In this document: positions 1 through 9,406 of the stretch, in pieces
Layout: each line of letters opens with the position of its first letter
Numbering within the stretch: position 1 is the stretch's first letter
Source of the DNA: Rebecca billardiae RCC1528
Taxonomy: Eukaryota; Haptophyta
DNA length: 64,000 bases
Assembly: GCA_965240325.2 (NCBI GenBank)
Contig: OZ251223.1
Span: forward strand, 1,364,001 to 1,428,000
Reading direction: 5' to 3'
Position numbers and translations under genes: made by a program
Notes under the pieces: model-generated
The model's input: the letters and a program-made list of their open reading frames with translations, nothing else
The model's database searches: none
Told to the model about the DNA's origin: nothing

Positions 1-2
1 AG

Positions 3-710
3 CAGGGTGGTGCAAATGGGCAGACCAGCCTGGGCGTGTGCTACGAACGAGGCGAGGGCGTGCCGCAGGATATGGCCGAGGCGGTGCGCTTGTACCGGCT
101 GGCTGCCGAGCAGGGCGATGCAGCTGCGCAGAACAACCTGGGCTGGTGCTACGATCGAGGCGAGGGCGTGCCGCAGGATATGGCCGAGGCGGTGCGCTTG
201 TACCGGCTGGCGGCCGAGCAGGGCGATGCACGTGCGCAGACCAACCTGGGCGTGTGCTACGAACACGGCAAGGGCGTGCCGCAGGATACGGCCGAGGCGG
301 TGCGCTGGTACCAACTGGCCATCGACGGCGGCGAGTCAGAAGCCCACTTGGCATTGGCGCGCCTGCTGCTTGCAGGCGGGGCCGAGCAGCGCGACGTGGC
401 GGAGGCAGTGCGGCTGCTGCGCCGCGGGCACGAGCTTGACGGCTCCGTGGTGGATCCGAGCGAGGTGCTCGGCGACTATGCCGGAGATCGCGAGGTGGCC
501 GCTGCGTGCTGCATGGTGTGCGCCAAGTCGGGCCGTGGCGTGAAGAAGTGCGAGCGGTGCCTCGTGGCGGTGTTCTGCTGCCGCGAGCACCTGCGGAGCA
601 CGTGGACATTGCACAAGCCACACTGCACGGAGTGGCGCGCCGCGGCGGTGGTGACGACCGCTGCCAATCAGGCTGAGACTGATGCTGTCGACGATGACGA
701 CTGCTCATGA
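3..710 (+). CDS. Sel1-repeat protein with C-terminal MYND zinc finger (5' partial)
   Basis: The reading frame is open to the window edge, so the start lies upstream. About four Sel1 (TPR-like) repeats are visible, each about 36 residues (108 bp) with the pattern NLGxCYxxGxGVPQDxAEAVR, followed by a degenerate repeat and a C-terminal zinc finger. The finger starts CCMVCAKSGRG, continues CERCLVAVFCC and ends in H-x3-C, the spacing of a MYND domain. Sel1 repeats are scaffolds and MYND fingers bind short proline-rich peptides, so a protein-protein adaptor role is likely. Its partner is unknown. The last ~220 residues are nearly identical to those of the next gene, pointing to recent tandem duplication or gene conversion. 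The two tails differ after the run of aspartates: this copy stops at 708-710. Confidence 0.85.
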   Translation, partial: QGGANGQTSLGVCYERGEGVPQDMAEAVRLYRLAAEQGDAAAQNNLGWCYDRGEGVPQDMAEAVRLYRLAAEQGDARAQTNLGVCYEHGKGVPQDTAEAVRWYQLAIDGGESEAHLALARLLLAGGAEQRDVAEAVRLLRRGHELDGSVVDPSEVLGDYAGDREVAAACCMVCAKSGRGVKKCERCLVAVFCCREHLRSTWTLHKPHCTEWRAAAVVTTAANQAETDAVDDDDCS

Positions 711-879
711 TGCTCATGATGCTGATGAGACTCCACTGCCAGGAGTCGTAGTAGTTAGTACGTATCCATCTACTAGACAAGATGATATGTTCAATGTACC
801 GGTACTGCATGCTCGTCTCCCCAATGGGGTTCAACCGTCATTCACAGTTCACACACGTTCAACGTGGGTCACTGCCACG

Positions 880-2541
880 ATGGCGGGCGACGATGCCGGG
901 GTGCGCATGCTCCGGCGCAGGGCGGGGCGGGGCGACGCGCGTGCGACCTTCCTGCTGGCGAAGCGCACCGAATCGGGCGACGGCGTCGCGCGGGACGTCG
1001 ACGAGGCGCATCGCCTCTATGCCATCGCAGCGAATCGCGGGTTTGCGCAAGCGCAGCAACGCTTGGGCGAGATCCAGTTCCACGCAGCCAATTGGGCGGA
1101 GGCGGTGCGCTGGTTCCGGCTGGCGGCCGAGCAGGGCGATGCAGTTGCACAGTCCAACCTGGGCGCGTGCTACCATCTAGGCGAGGGCGTGCAGCAGGAT
1201 ATGGCCGAGGCGCTGCGCTGGTTCCGGCTGGCGGCCGAGCAGGGCTTCGCAGCTGCGCGTTACAACCTGGGAAGGTGCTACGAAGAAGGTAAGGGCGTGC
1301 TGCAGGATATGGCCGAGGCGCTGCGCTTGTACCGGCTGGCGGCAGAGCAGGGCGATGCAGATGCACAGATCAACATGGCCGTGTGCTACAAACAAGGCAA
1401 GGGCGTGCCGCAGGATACGGCCGAGGCGGTGCGCTGGTACCGGCTGGCGGCCGAGCAGGGCAATGGAGCTGCGCAGAGCAACCTGGGCTGGTTCTACGAC
1501 CGAGGCGAGGGCGTGCCGCAGGACTGGGCCGAGGCGGTGCGCTGGTACCGGCGGGCGGCAGAGCAGGGCGATGCAGAAGCGCAGAACAACCTGGGCGTGT
1601 GCTACAAACGAGGCGAGGGCGTGCAGCAGGGTATGGCCGAGGCGGCGCGTTGGTTCCGGCTGGCTGCCGAGCAGGGCAAGGCAGTTGCACAGTACAGCCT
1701 GGGCCGGTGCTACGAAGACGGCAAGGGCGTACAGCAGGATGTGGCCGAGGCGGTGCGCTGGTACCGGCTGGCGGCAGAGCAGGGCGATGCACAAGCGCAG
1801 TACAACCTGGGCGTGCGCTACGCACAAGGCGAGGGCGTGCCGCAGGATATGGCCGAGGCGGTGCGCTGGTACCGGCTGGCTGCCGAGCAGGGCACTGCAG
1901 CTGCGCAGAACAACCTGGGCTACTGCTACGCACTAGGCGAGGGCGTGCAGCAGGACTGGGCCGAGGCGGTGCGCTGGTACCGGCAGGCGGCCGAGCAGGG
2001 CAGTGCACTCTCGCAGTACGTCCTGGGCGCGTGCTACGAACAAGGCAAGGGCGTGCCGCAGGACATGGCCGAGGCGGTGCGCTTGTATCGACTGGCCATC
2101 GACGGCGGCGACCCAGAAGCCCATTCGGCATTGGCGCGCCTGCTGCTTGCAGGCGGGGCCGTGCAGCGGGACGTGGCGGAGGGAGTGCGGCTGCTGCGCC
2201 GTGGGCACGAGCTTGACGGCTCCGTGGTGGATCCGAGCAAGGTGCTCGGCGACTATGCCGGAGATCGCGAGGTGGCCACTGCGTGCTGCATGGTGTGCGC
2301 CAAGTCGGGCCGTGGCGTGAAGAAGTGCGAGCGGTGCCTCGTGGCGGTCTTCTGCTGCCGCGAGCACCTGCGGAGCACGTGGGAAATGCACAAGCCGCAC
2401 TGCACGGAGTGGCGCGCCGCGGCGGTGGTGACGACCGCTGCCAATCAGGCTGAGACTGATGCTGTCGACGATGACGACTGCTCATGCTGCTCACGTGATG
2501 CGGCTGATAATGAGACTCCACTGAGGCCAGGACGGATTTAA
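880..2541 (+). CDS. Sel1-repeat protein with C-terminal MYND zinc finger
   Basis: This 553-residue protein is the tandem paralogue of the preceding gene. It contains about twelve Sel1 repeats (residues ~10-440) and a C-terminal MYND finger (about residues 465-505) with the CCMVCAKSGRG, CERCLVAVFCC and HKPHC elements. The ATG at 880 is chosen because the repeat-type helix pattern starts right after it. The frame stays open upstream to 682, inside the tail of the neighbour, and an ATG at 788 is the alternative start. Repeats differ mainly at one or two positions per unit, as expected for arrays that expand by unequal exchange. A scaffold role is inferred from the domain types. The tail after the finger is a few residues longer than in the upstream copy because of a small indel. 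Confidence 0.85.
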   Translation: MAGDDAGVRMLRRRAGRGDARATFLLAKRTESGDGVARDVDEAHRLYAIAANRGFAQAQQRLGEIQFHAANWAEAVRWFRLAAEQGDAVAQSNLGACYHLGEGVQQDMAEALRWFRLAAEQGFAAARYNLGRCYEEGKGVLQDMAEALRLYRLAAEQGDADAQINMAVCYKQGKGVPQDTAEAVRWYRLAAEQGNGAAQSNLGWFYDRGEGVPQDWAEAVRWYRRAAEQGDAEAQNNLGVCYKRGEGVQQGMAEAARWFRLAAEQGKAVAQYSLGRCYEDGKGVQQDVAEAVRWYRLAAEQGDAQAQYNLGVRYAQGEGVPQDMAEAVRWYRLAAEQGTAAAQNNLGYCYALGEGVQQDWAEAVRWYRQAAEQGSALSQYVLGACYEQGKGVPQDMAEAVRLYRLAIDGGDPEAHSALARLLLAGGAVQRDVAEGVRLLRRGHELDGSVVDPSKVLGDYAGDREVATACCMVCAKSGRGVKKCERCLVAVFCCREHLRSTWEMHKPHCTEWRAAAVVTTAANQAETDAVDDDDCSCCSRDAADNETPLRPGRI

Positions 2542-3215
<674 letters not shown>

Positions 3216-4517
3216 TCAGTCCCATTGCAGCGCCACATCCGGCGCCCGCCACGGCGCCAGCTCCGGCTCCGTGTCTTCCCTCGGCGGCGGCGGCAGCTCG
3301 GAGAGGTTCGGGATCGCGCCCTTGGAGCCCGACAGCGCCTCGAGCTTGATCGTGCCGCGGAATGTCGAGCCGTGCGCGGCGCGGCTCACTGCGCGGTGGC
3401 GCGACGGCGCGCGCGCGGCGCGGGGCGGGCGTCAGGCGCGCGATCGGGGCGCCGGGCTGCCGCGCTGCGGCGCCGCGCGGCGTGCACCCCCCTCGGCCAC
3501 GCACGCGCGCGCGCACGCACCGGCGGTGGGCAGCACCTCGCACGCCGGCGGCGCCTTGAACTCCATGCTGAATGCGTGGTCCATGTCTGCCGCCAGGTTG
3601 TGGTACCGCTGCTTGAGCACGGCGAAGGCGTCGCGCTGCTCGCGCGACAGGGCGACGCGGTAGCCGTGGCACCGCTGCACCAGGTTCTCCATCTCCGCCC
3701 GCTGCGCGCTCGCCAGCCGCTGCCGCTCCTGCTCGAAGCGGCTCTCCAGCGCGCGGTCGAACGCACGTTGCTCGCTGCGAGCGCGCGTGACGCGCGCGCG
3801 CACGCGCGGCGCGCGGGCGCGTGCGCGTGAGCGCGCGGGGGTGGGCGCGCGCGCGCGCGCGCGCGCAGGCGCGCGCTCGACCGGCACCGACGCGGCGGCG
3901 CGCACCGCCGCTTCAGCTGGTCCGTCCGCTTCTTCACCGCGATCGCCTCGTCGAAGCGCTCGCCGAGCGCAAGCTGCCGCTCGGTGAGAGAGAAAGCCAA
4001 GAGGCCCTTCGACATGCGGTAGTGCGAGGCGGCGCGGCGCTTGGCGATGGAGGTCTCGAGCTCCTCGCGCGCGAAGTGCTGCACCTCCTCCAGCACACGC
4101 ACGCGCTCCCCGTTCTCCGCGTCGATCTCCGCCGCCTTTGCCGCCCACAGCTTCTCGAAGCGCTCGCGCTCAATCTGCCAGCCGCGGTCGAGCCTCGTGC
4201 GCTCCTTGTGCTGCCGGCCGAGCTCGCGGTCGACGCGCTCCTGCTGCATCGCGGCATCGGCGGCGATCCGCGCCGTCTTCGCCATGTCAGACGCGTGGTA
4301 CTCCCCCGCCTCAAGCTGCTGCATCTGCTCGGCACGCAGATGGTCGCTGATAGGCGCCGCGCGCGCGCACAGAGCGCGCGACGGGCGTGAGCGCGCGCTC
4401 GGCGGGTCGGCGGGCGGGGCAACGCAGGGTTGCACGCGCGCACAGCGTGGCGAGATGCTCGGGGTTGAGAGCCCGGCTCTCGCGGCTATAGCTCGTCTTC
4501 TCCAGCGAGATCTCCAT
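3216..4517 (-). CDS. Coiled-coil protein, four exons
   Basis: Reading the minus strand gives four exons joined by canonical GT-AG introns: 4517-4444, 4346-3906, 3774-3521 and 3388-3216. The exons total 942 nt and encode 313 residues. All three junctions keep frame, and each intron begins GTG (two of them GTGCG). The protein starts MEISLEKTSYSRE and is mostly charged alpha-helix with long Glu/Arg/Lys/Ala heptad-like stretches (about residues 25-230), so it is a coiled coil. It then has a proline-rich tail (SELPPPPRE) and ends APDVALQWD. No catalytic domain is seen. The composition and head-to-head arrangement with the next gene would suit an axonemal or basal-body structural protein, but I do not recognise the family. 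The introns contain almost pure GC alternating runs. Confidence 0.8.
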
Positions 4518-4690
4518 CGTTTCCCGCCCAAGGTCACGACCGCCACCGTCGACGTTACCGGATCTTGGAAACGGCGTGATGACTCGCCGTATATCGTTTC
4601 CTGTTACCCGCCGACGCAGCCTCCCCGCTGTGCAAGCTTTTGCCCGGTCTCGCCTCGTCCCCGGGCGACTGTTTCTCGGGCGTCGCCGAG
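4518..4690. promoter_or_regulatory. Divergent intergenic region, probable bidirectional promoter
   Basis: Only 173 bp separate the ATG of the minus-strand coiled-coil gene (4517) from the ATG of the plus-strand proline-rich gene (4691). A shared promoter is inferred from this spacing. No specific binding motif is recognised. Confidence 0.45.
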
Positions 4691-5356
4691 ATGCTGCCAT
4701 TCGACCGCGGGTTGGTGGGGGAGCTCAAGGTGACGCAGGAGGACGTGAAACGCACCGTCGGATTCGGTCGGTACTGGCCGCGCCAGGCGCACGGGCTCAG
4801 CACCGGCGCCTGGACGTATGACGGGCTCTGGATGCCGCCGAACGCGCCCTCGCAAGCGCGCACGTATCCGTGGGGCGATAAGGGCAAGTCGACGCTCGTG
4901 CTTGGCTTCGACGAGAACACGTGGACAACGACACAGGCGGACATCTTGAAGCCGCCGCCGCCCGAAGAATTCCGCGGCGCGCGCCCTCCACCGGCCAACG
5001 CCGGCTCGTCGCGCAAGGGCGCCACATTCCTCGACCAGTCGTCGCCCTACTCGGCGCTCACCGGGTACCGCAAACCCGAGATCGCGTCGACGGAGCGCCT
5101 GGAGATTCCAGGCAAGCGCACGATGGCCGGGCGCTCCATCGCCGACGAGATCTCCGAGGCGAACGACCACGCGTGGCTGGCGAGTAAGCCCGACCCGCGC
5201 GCATCCATCTCGACGCCGATGTCTGAGGTGCGCGAGCGCTTCTGCGACCCGGCGGAGACGGAGAGAGGCGGGCCCGACCCGAATGCGCAAGCCCGTTTCC
5301 TAGATGCAGTCGGCGTGTTCAAGTCGACCGGCAGCATCGGACCGCCTGAGTGGTGA
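4691..5356 (+). CDS. Conserved-looking proline/tryptophan-containing protein, function unknown
   Basis: A 221-residue open frame with normal coding composition starts at the ATG at 4691 (MLPFDRGLVGELKVTQEDVKR). The frame is open for 17 codons upstream but has no other ATG. The protein is hydrophilic, has no membrane segment or signal peptide, and has short aromatic motifs (GRYWPRQAHGLSTGAWTYDG, NTWTTTQAD) and PPPPEE. Such short Trp/Tyr/Pro motifs are common in microtubule-associated axonemal proteins, but that is inference only. It is divergent from a coiled-coil gene and probably shares its promoter. The stop codon overlaps a perfect splice-donor-like GTGAGT (5353), so the true C-terminus could lie in a further exon downstream. 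Confidence 0.65.
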   Translation: MLPFDRGLVGELKVTQEDVKRTVGFGRYWPRQAHGLSTGAWTYDGLWMPPNAPSQARTYPWGDKGKSTLVLGFDENTWTTTQADILKPPPPEEFRGARPPPANAGSSRKGATFLDQSSPYSALTGYRKPEIASTERLEIPGKRTMAGRSIADEISEANDHAWLASKPDPRASISTPMSEVRERFCDPAETERGGPDPNAQARFLDAVGVFKSTGSIGPPEW

Positions 5357-6664
5357 GTGCGCCGTGCGCGCGTGAACTCCTGCCAGAAGCAAGTACGGGC
5401 CCGCCTGGCGCTCCTGGCTCCTTCTTGCTGGCGCGCGCTCGTCTGACACAGACTGATGGATGGAGCCGGTGCGGGCAGCGTGCGCGGTGCACGCGCGGTA
5501 ACAGTGAGTGTTTCGCCGGCACCGGAACTCGGACGACGTGGGGCTTCCAAGCGCTGGCACATTCATCGCGTGTCGTATCAGTTACTCTGGCAAGGCCTCC
5601 GTGCCACTGTCTCCGTGGTCGAGTACTCGAGAGTCGAGTTCGGACGCGGACGTTCAGATAGACGTTAACGTAAACGTTTATAGGGTCCGAGACAGTCAGA
5701 TGAACGCCCGTGAAACTTGTGACTTATATAGTTGTCGCTGATGAGTGACGATGCCGATGGCACTTCGGGTGATGCGGTCAGCCCCGGTCCGCGTCCTCTG
5801 CGCGGGCCGCACTGTCCGTGAGGCGGGACGAGTCTCACTCTCAATCAAGATTACTTACCGGACGACCCGCGCTGCCGACAGCGCCGTGACAAAGTTCTGC
5901 TGGCCGGGAAGCCTACTCTCCGACAGTCGACCTCCGGACACCGAGTGTGTCCCGGCGGCCCCGGACGGGACTGGTTTATTCCAATAATGAATACATATTG
6001 TGACAGCCGGAACTCGTACGGCCGGTCCAGCTGCGCCCTCGTGCCTGTGTCTTTAAATCATAGAATTGGTCCGGGACCGCCCGGCCCCGGACTCCGCGCG
6101 GCACGGACCGCGCGCGACCGACGCGGACCACGCCGACGCCGTGCACCCGGCGCGGCCCGGCGGGGTCTGACTGAGTGTCAACTGTCACAGTCGTCCGGCA
6201 GAATTTCAGTGAGTCTACATACAGTGTGAGTGAGTCGGAGCGCGCCGTCGCAGAGTTGCCTGACAATACTGCGAGTCTGGCTGATTTAAATTAGCCGCCG
6301 CCACCGGGATACATACTGACGTATACGTTTAGTACTACTAGTAGTGTCAGATGGGGCGGTTTACAGGTCCTACTGTACTTCTGGAGGATGGTGTCTCAGC
6401 TGGGCCTGGCATTTCTGGTCTCGCACGTCCTGGTCCTGCACGCCCTGGTCCTGGCGGTAGCCTCCCTGAGACCGGCCAGAAACTGTTTCACGATTCTGAG
6501 ATTTTGAGCCGACACTTGATCGTTTAGATGAACTGTGATCCGGACCCTGGCTCATGGCTGAGCAAGTCAGCATGCGGGAAGATGTATTGGCCCAGAAGCC
6601 TTCAATACGGGAGCCCCTCAACCGCACGGCGGTGCAATAGTGCGTGTTGGCCGCATGCTGTGAC
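5357..6664. other. Intergenic, no gene seen
   Basis: About 1.3 kb with only short out-of-frame ORFs. It contains GC-rich inverted stretches around 6065-6130 and imperfect CTGGTCCTG repeats near 6400-6470. No RNA gene or protein domain was recognised. Confidence 0.5.
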
Positions 6665-6931
6665 TTATACCGACCGTGCTCCCGCCGGGAAACCAATTTC
6701 ATGCGTGCTGACGGCGCCATCATGCGCAGCCTCAATCTTCTCAGCAAATGTCCGAGCCTCGAGCGAGGAAATCTCGGCACGCATGCGCTGAGCGCGCGCC
6801 CTCGCCTGCTCTAGATAGGGGTTATGGTCGTTGGACAAAGGACCGACCCGTGATGAGGCCGACGCGGCGTACAACAGCCCGCCCACCGCGACAATCCCGA
6901 CGCCCGTCAAGATCGCGCGTCGGGTCGCCAT
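6665..6931 (-). CDS. Small single-pass membrane protein, unknown
   Basis: An 88-residue ORF begins at an ATG (MATRRAILTGVGIVAVGG) followed at once by a hydrophobic segment (about residues 6-26). After that comes a hydrophilic helix with the pattern NPYLEQARARAQRMRAEISS. A positively charged N-terminus, one membrane anchor and a short helix resemble small mitochondrial inner-membrane subunits, but no family is recognised. The last 20 residues may be affected by an unseen intron, because another frame stays open from about 6740 downward. Confidence rests on composition and on the clear topology. Confidence 0.45.
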   Translation of the reverse strand: MATRRAILTGVGIVAVGGLLYAASASSRVGPLSNDHNPYLEQARARAQRMRAEISSLEARTFAEKIEAAHDGAVSTHEIGFPAGARSV

Positions 6932-7497
6932 TGCCAAAGCTGGTCAGGAGGGTGGCCATGGTCCGGAATAGATCCCGGTGTGCCCGGACAGAGGTATGGA
7001 GTTGTACGGTTGTGTTCGACGACTGTTCGCGCGCGCACGCCGCGCGGGTGAAAAGGTGAAAGGTTGCTCAGTAGTATTCATCGTTACCAGGATTTTTCCA
7101 AATCAGGCCCTGAAAGTCACTGATTCATGAACGCACAACCGGGCCTGATTTGTATTGGCCGTATTCGGAGTCCGCGCGCAAGGGACCGTCTCAGTCCCTA
7201 TCAATCATACACCCCAAGCTTTTTAAACGGTATCATGCACGAATGAGAATGCTACCCCTGTACTAGTAGTTCTGCATTGCTACCTGTGATGACCAATTCA
7301 AGCAAGTCTAACCAGTAACCACCGGTTGTTTCAGAACCAATGTTACCCGCAACCAAGCGCTGAGCCGCTGAGCCGTCACGTGCCTGTTCAGATAGCTCAA
7401 GTCCACGAACCATTCGACATTCGTGATTTCACGGTGCTGCGTGCTGTGAGCAATCACGACGCCGGTGCCGACGCGCGCGGAACCACCGCGCCACTCG
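6932..7497. other. Intergenic, no gene seen
   Basis: Upstream region shared by the small minus-strand membrane protein and the plus-strand PP2C gene (566 bp between ATGs). An imperfect inverted pair, AATCAGGCCCTGAAAGTC near 7102 and CGGGCCTGATTTG near 7140, is visible. Nothing else is supported. Confidence 0.5.
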
Positions 7498-8715
7498 ATG
7501 ACGGGGGTGCCCCAAGCGCGCGTGCACGACTCGACCCTGGCAAAGATCTCGAGCATGCAGCCTTCGCACCCGCCTGCAGCGCACGAGCTCCCTGCGTACA
7601 AGCAGCCCGCGTCTGCGCTCAGCCACGGCGCTGAGCAGTACAAGGTGAAGGGCGAGGATGCCATGCTGATCCGCACGCTCGAGCTCGCGGACGGCCGTGC
7701 GACGCGGCTGTACGCCGTCTTCGACGGCCACGGCGGCCCGCTCGCGGCGCGCTACTGCGCCGAGCACATGGCCGCCGAGCTCACAAAGGCGTACAAGGCG
7801 TCGTCGGCGTCGCTCGGCCACTCGGCGCGCGTCGAGCGGGCGTGCCGCGACGCCTTCGTGCGCCTGGACAAGGCGTTCGTGGAGTCGAAGAAAGGCACGG
7901 ACGGCACGACAGCCACCGTGGCGCTCGTCGACGCCGACACCATTGTCGTCGCCAACGTTGGCGACTCGAATGCGCGGTTGCTCGTCTCGGGCGAGCCGGC
8001 GGTGCTGGCGTCCGAGGATCATCGGCTCGACAAGCGCACCGCGTCGGAGGAGAAGCGCGTGCGGAGCTCGGGCTCGGAGATCGGGCGGCTTCGCGGGAAG
8101 GACGGCAAGCCCCAGGGCCCCGAGCGCATGTTCCCCGGCGCCCTGTGCGTCTCGCGCTCGATCGGCGACTCGGACGCGGGCAAGGCGGCGATTGCCGAGC
8201 CCGCCGTGCGCACCTTCCCGCTCCCGGCGCAGGGCGGCACGCTGCTCATCGCGAGCGACGGCGTGTGGGATTTCGTGGAGCTCGCGCTGGTCGATCGTGT
8301 CACCGAGCTGTCGCGCGGGCCGACGCTCGGCGCGCCGTGGCTCGCCAAGCAGCTCATGCGCAGCGTGATGCAGTCCAACCAGCGCGGGGACGATGCGACG
8401 CTCATTGCTGTCCACCTCGCGCCGAGCGGCGGCGCGGCGGCGACGCCGCAGCGCCCGGCCTCTGCCTCGCCGAGCAAGGGCTTCTTCGGGCTCGGCGGCT
8501 TGTTCGGCGGTGGTGGCAACGCCGCTAGCCCCGCGCGGGATCCCCCACGGGCGGCAGATGCGGAGCGCTCGAAGAGCCTCTCGCTGTCGGGCAGGTCGAT
8601 GACGTCGGGTCCGACGACGCCCGGCACGAAGCCATCACTCGCAGCCGCGAGGCCCGGCGCGCGGTCGAAGAGCTGGTCGCTGACGATGGGACAAAGCAAG
8701 GGCGCGCGCACGTGA
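7498..8715 (+). CDS. PP2C-type (PPM) serine/threonine protein phosphatase
   Basis: This 405-residue protein has the ordered PPM motifs: GEDAM, YAVFDGHGG (metal-binding Asp and Gly), TTATVALV, VANVGDSNARLL, SEDHR, LCVSRSIGD, IASDGVWDF (metal-binding Asp) and GDDATLIAV. The aspartates that hold the two Mg/Mn ions are all present, so it should be active in removing phosphate from Ser/Thr residues. The catalytic domain spans about residues 50-310. A Ser/Pro/Gly-rich tail of ~95 residues containing a GFFGLGGLFGGGG stretch follows and is probably unstructured. The ATG at 7498 is used, with MQPSHPP at 7555 as the alternative. There is no signal peptide, so a cytosolic or nuclear location is likely. 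The target is unknown. Confidence 0.93.
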   Translation: MTGVPQARVHDSTLAKISSMQPSHPPAAHELPAYKQPASALSHGAEQYKVKGEDAMLIRTLELADGRATRLYAVFDGHGGPLAARYCAEHMAAELTKAYKASSASLGHSARVERACRDAFVRLDKAFVESKKGTDGTTATVALVDADTIVVANVGDSNARLLVSGEPAVLASEDHRLDKRTASEEKRVRSSGSEIGRLRGKDGKPQGPERMFPGALCVSRSIGDSDAGKAAIAEPAVRTFPLPAQGGTLLIASDGVWDFVELALVDRVTELSRGPTLGAPWLAKQLMRSVMQSNQRGDDATLIAVHLAPSGGAAATPQRPASASPSKGFFGLGGLFGGGGNAASPARDPPRAADAERSKSLSLSGRSMTSGPTTPGTKPSLAAARPGARSKSWSLTMGQSKGART

Positions 8716-9406
8716 TTTACGGGATCAGTCAGGCTCGCTCAGCGGCAGCATGGATCACGGATATTGGCCGAAACGTAGCCACTGTAAGAATACTGGCGTC
8801 TGGCTGTGCCTTCATGCGGAGCACGCGGGTAAGCCCCTACGGTGTTATAATTGACTGTACTACTAGTACTAGTGTCTAGTATCGGTAGAATCAGTGTGAT
8901 CAGTTAAATCGGAGTCAGATAACACTGATTCGCCTTCGGTCTGATAGTGATAACTACGGCGGTCCGAGACACTCCGAGCCGTACGCGCCCGCGCCGCCGC
9001 GGCGCCCGCGGTCCGGCCTCCGGGCTCGCCGCTCGGGCGTCCGAGTTAATAATAATCCGACTTTTAAATTTAAATCAAGCAGCCGTGAGCCTGAACAGTG
9101 AACGGGCATAATTCTGCGCCGGGCCGCCACTGTCGCAGACGCAGTCGGTCCGTGTCTGTCGCTCGGGACAATCCGCGCGACACGGCCTGTAAGTGTAACA
9201 TGCTTAGGGCCGACTGTGACACTAATGGCCGGCAGTCTCAGTCTGGCAGTGGCGTTACCGGCTGCGTCGCGGGCCGGGCCCGGGCCCCGGGTCGGCCGGC
9301 CGCCCGGGGCCCGCGCCTGCGGGCGCTGCCGGCCTGGCGTAATCGCCATCGGCCGACTCGGATGGCGATGGCCCCTCACTGGTTCCCGCCCTGACAAGTG
9401 ACATTT
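8716..9406. other. Intergenic, no gene seen
   Basis: 3' flank of the phosphatase gene up to the hairpin-rich element. It has a GC-rich inverted segment near 9260-9320 made of GGGCCCGGGCCC-type runs. No coding region is supported. Confidence 0.5.

Noticed and set aside
1370-2521. 383-codon minus-strand ORF opposite the Sel1-MYND gene
   Set aside because: It repeats with the same 108-bp period as the Sel1 array and has no independent motif.
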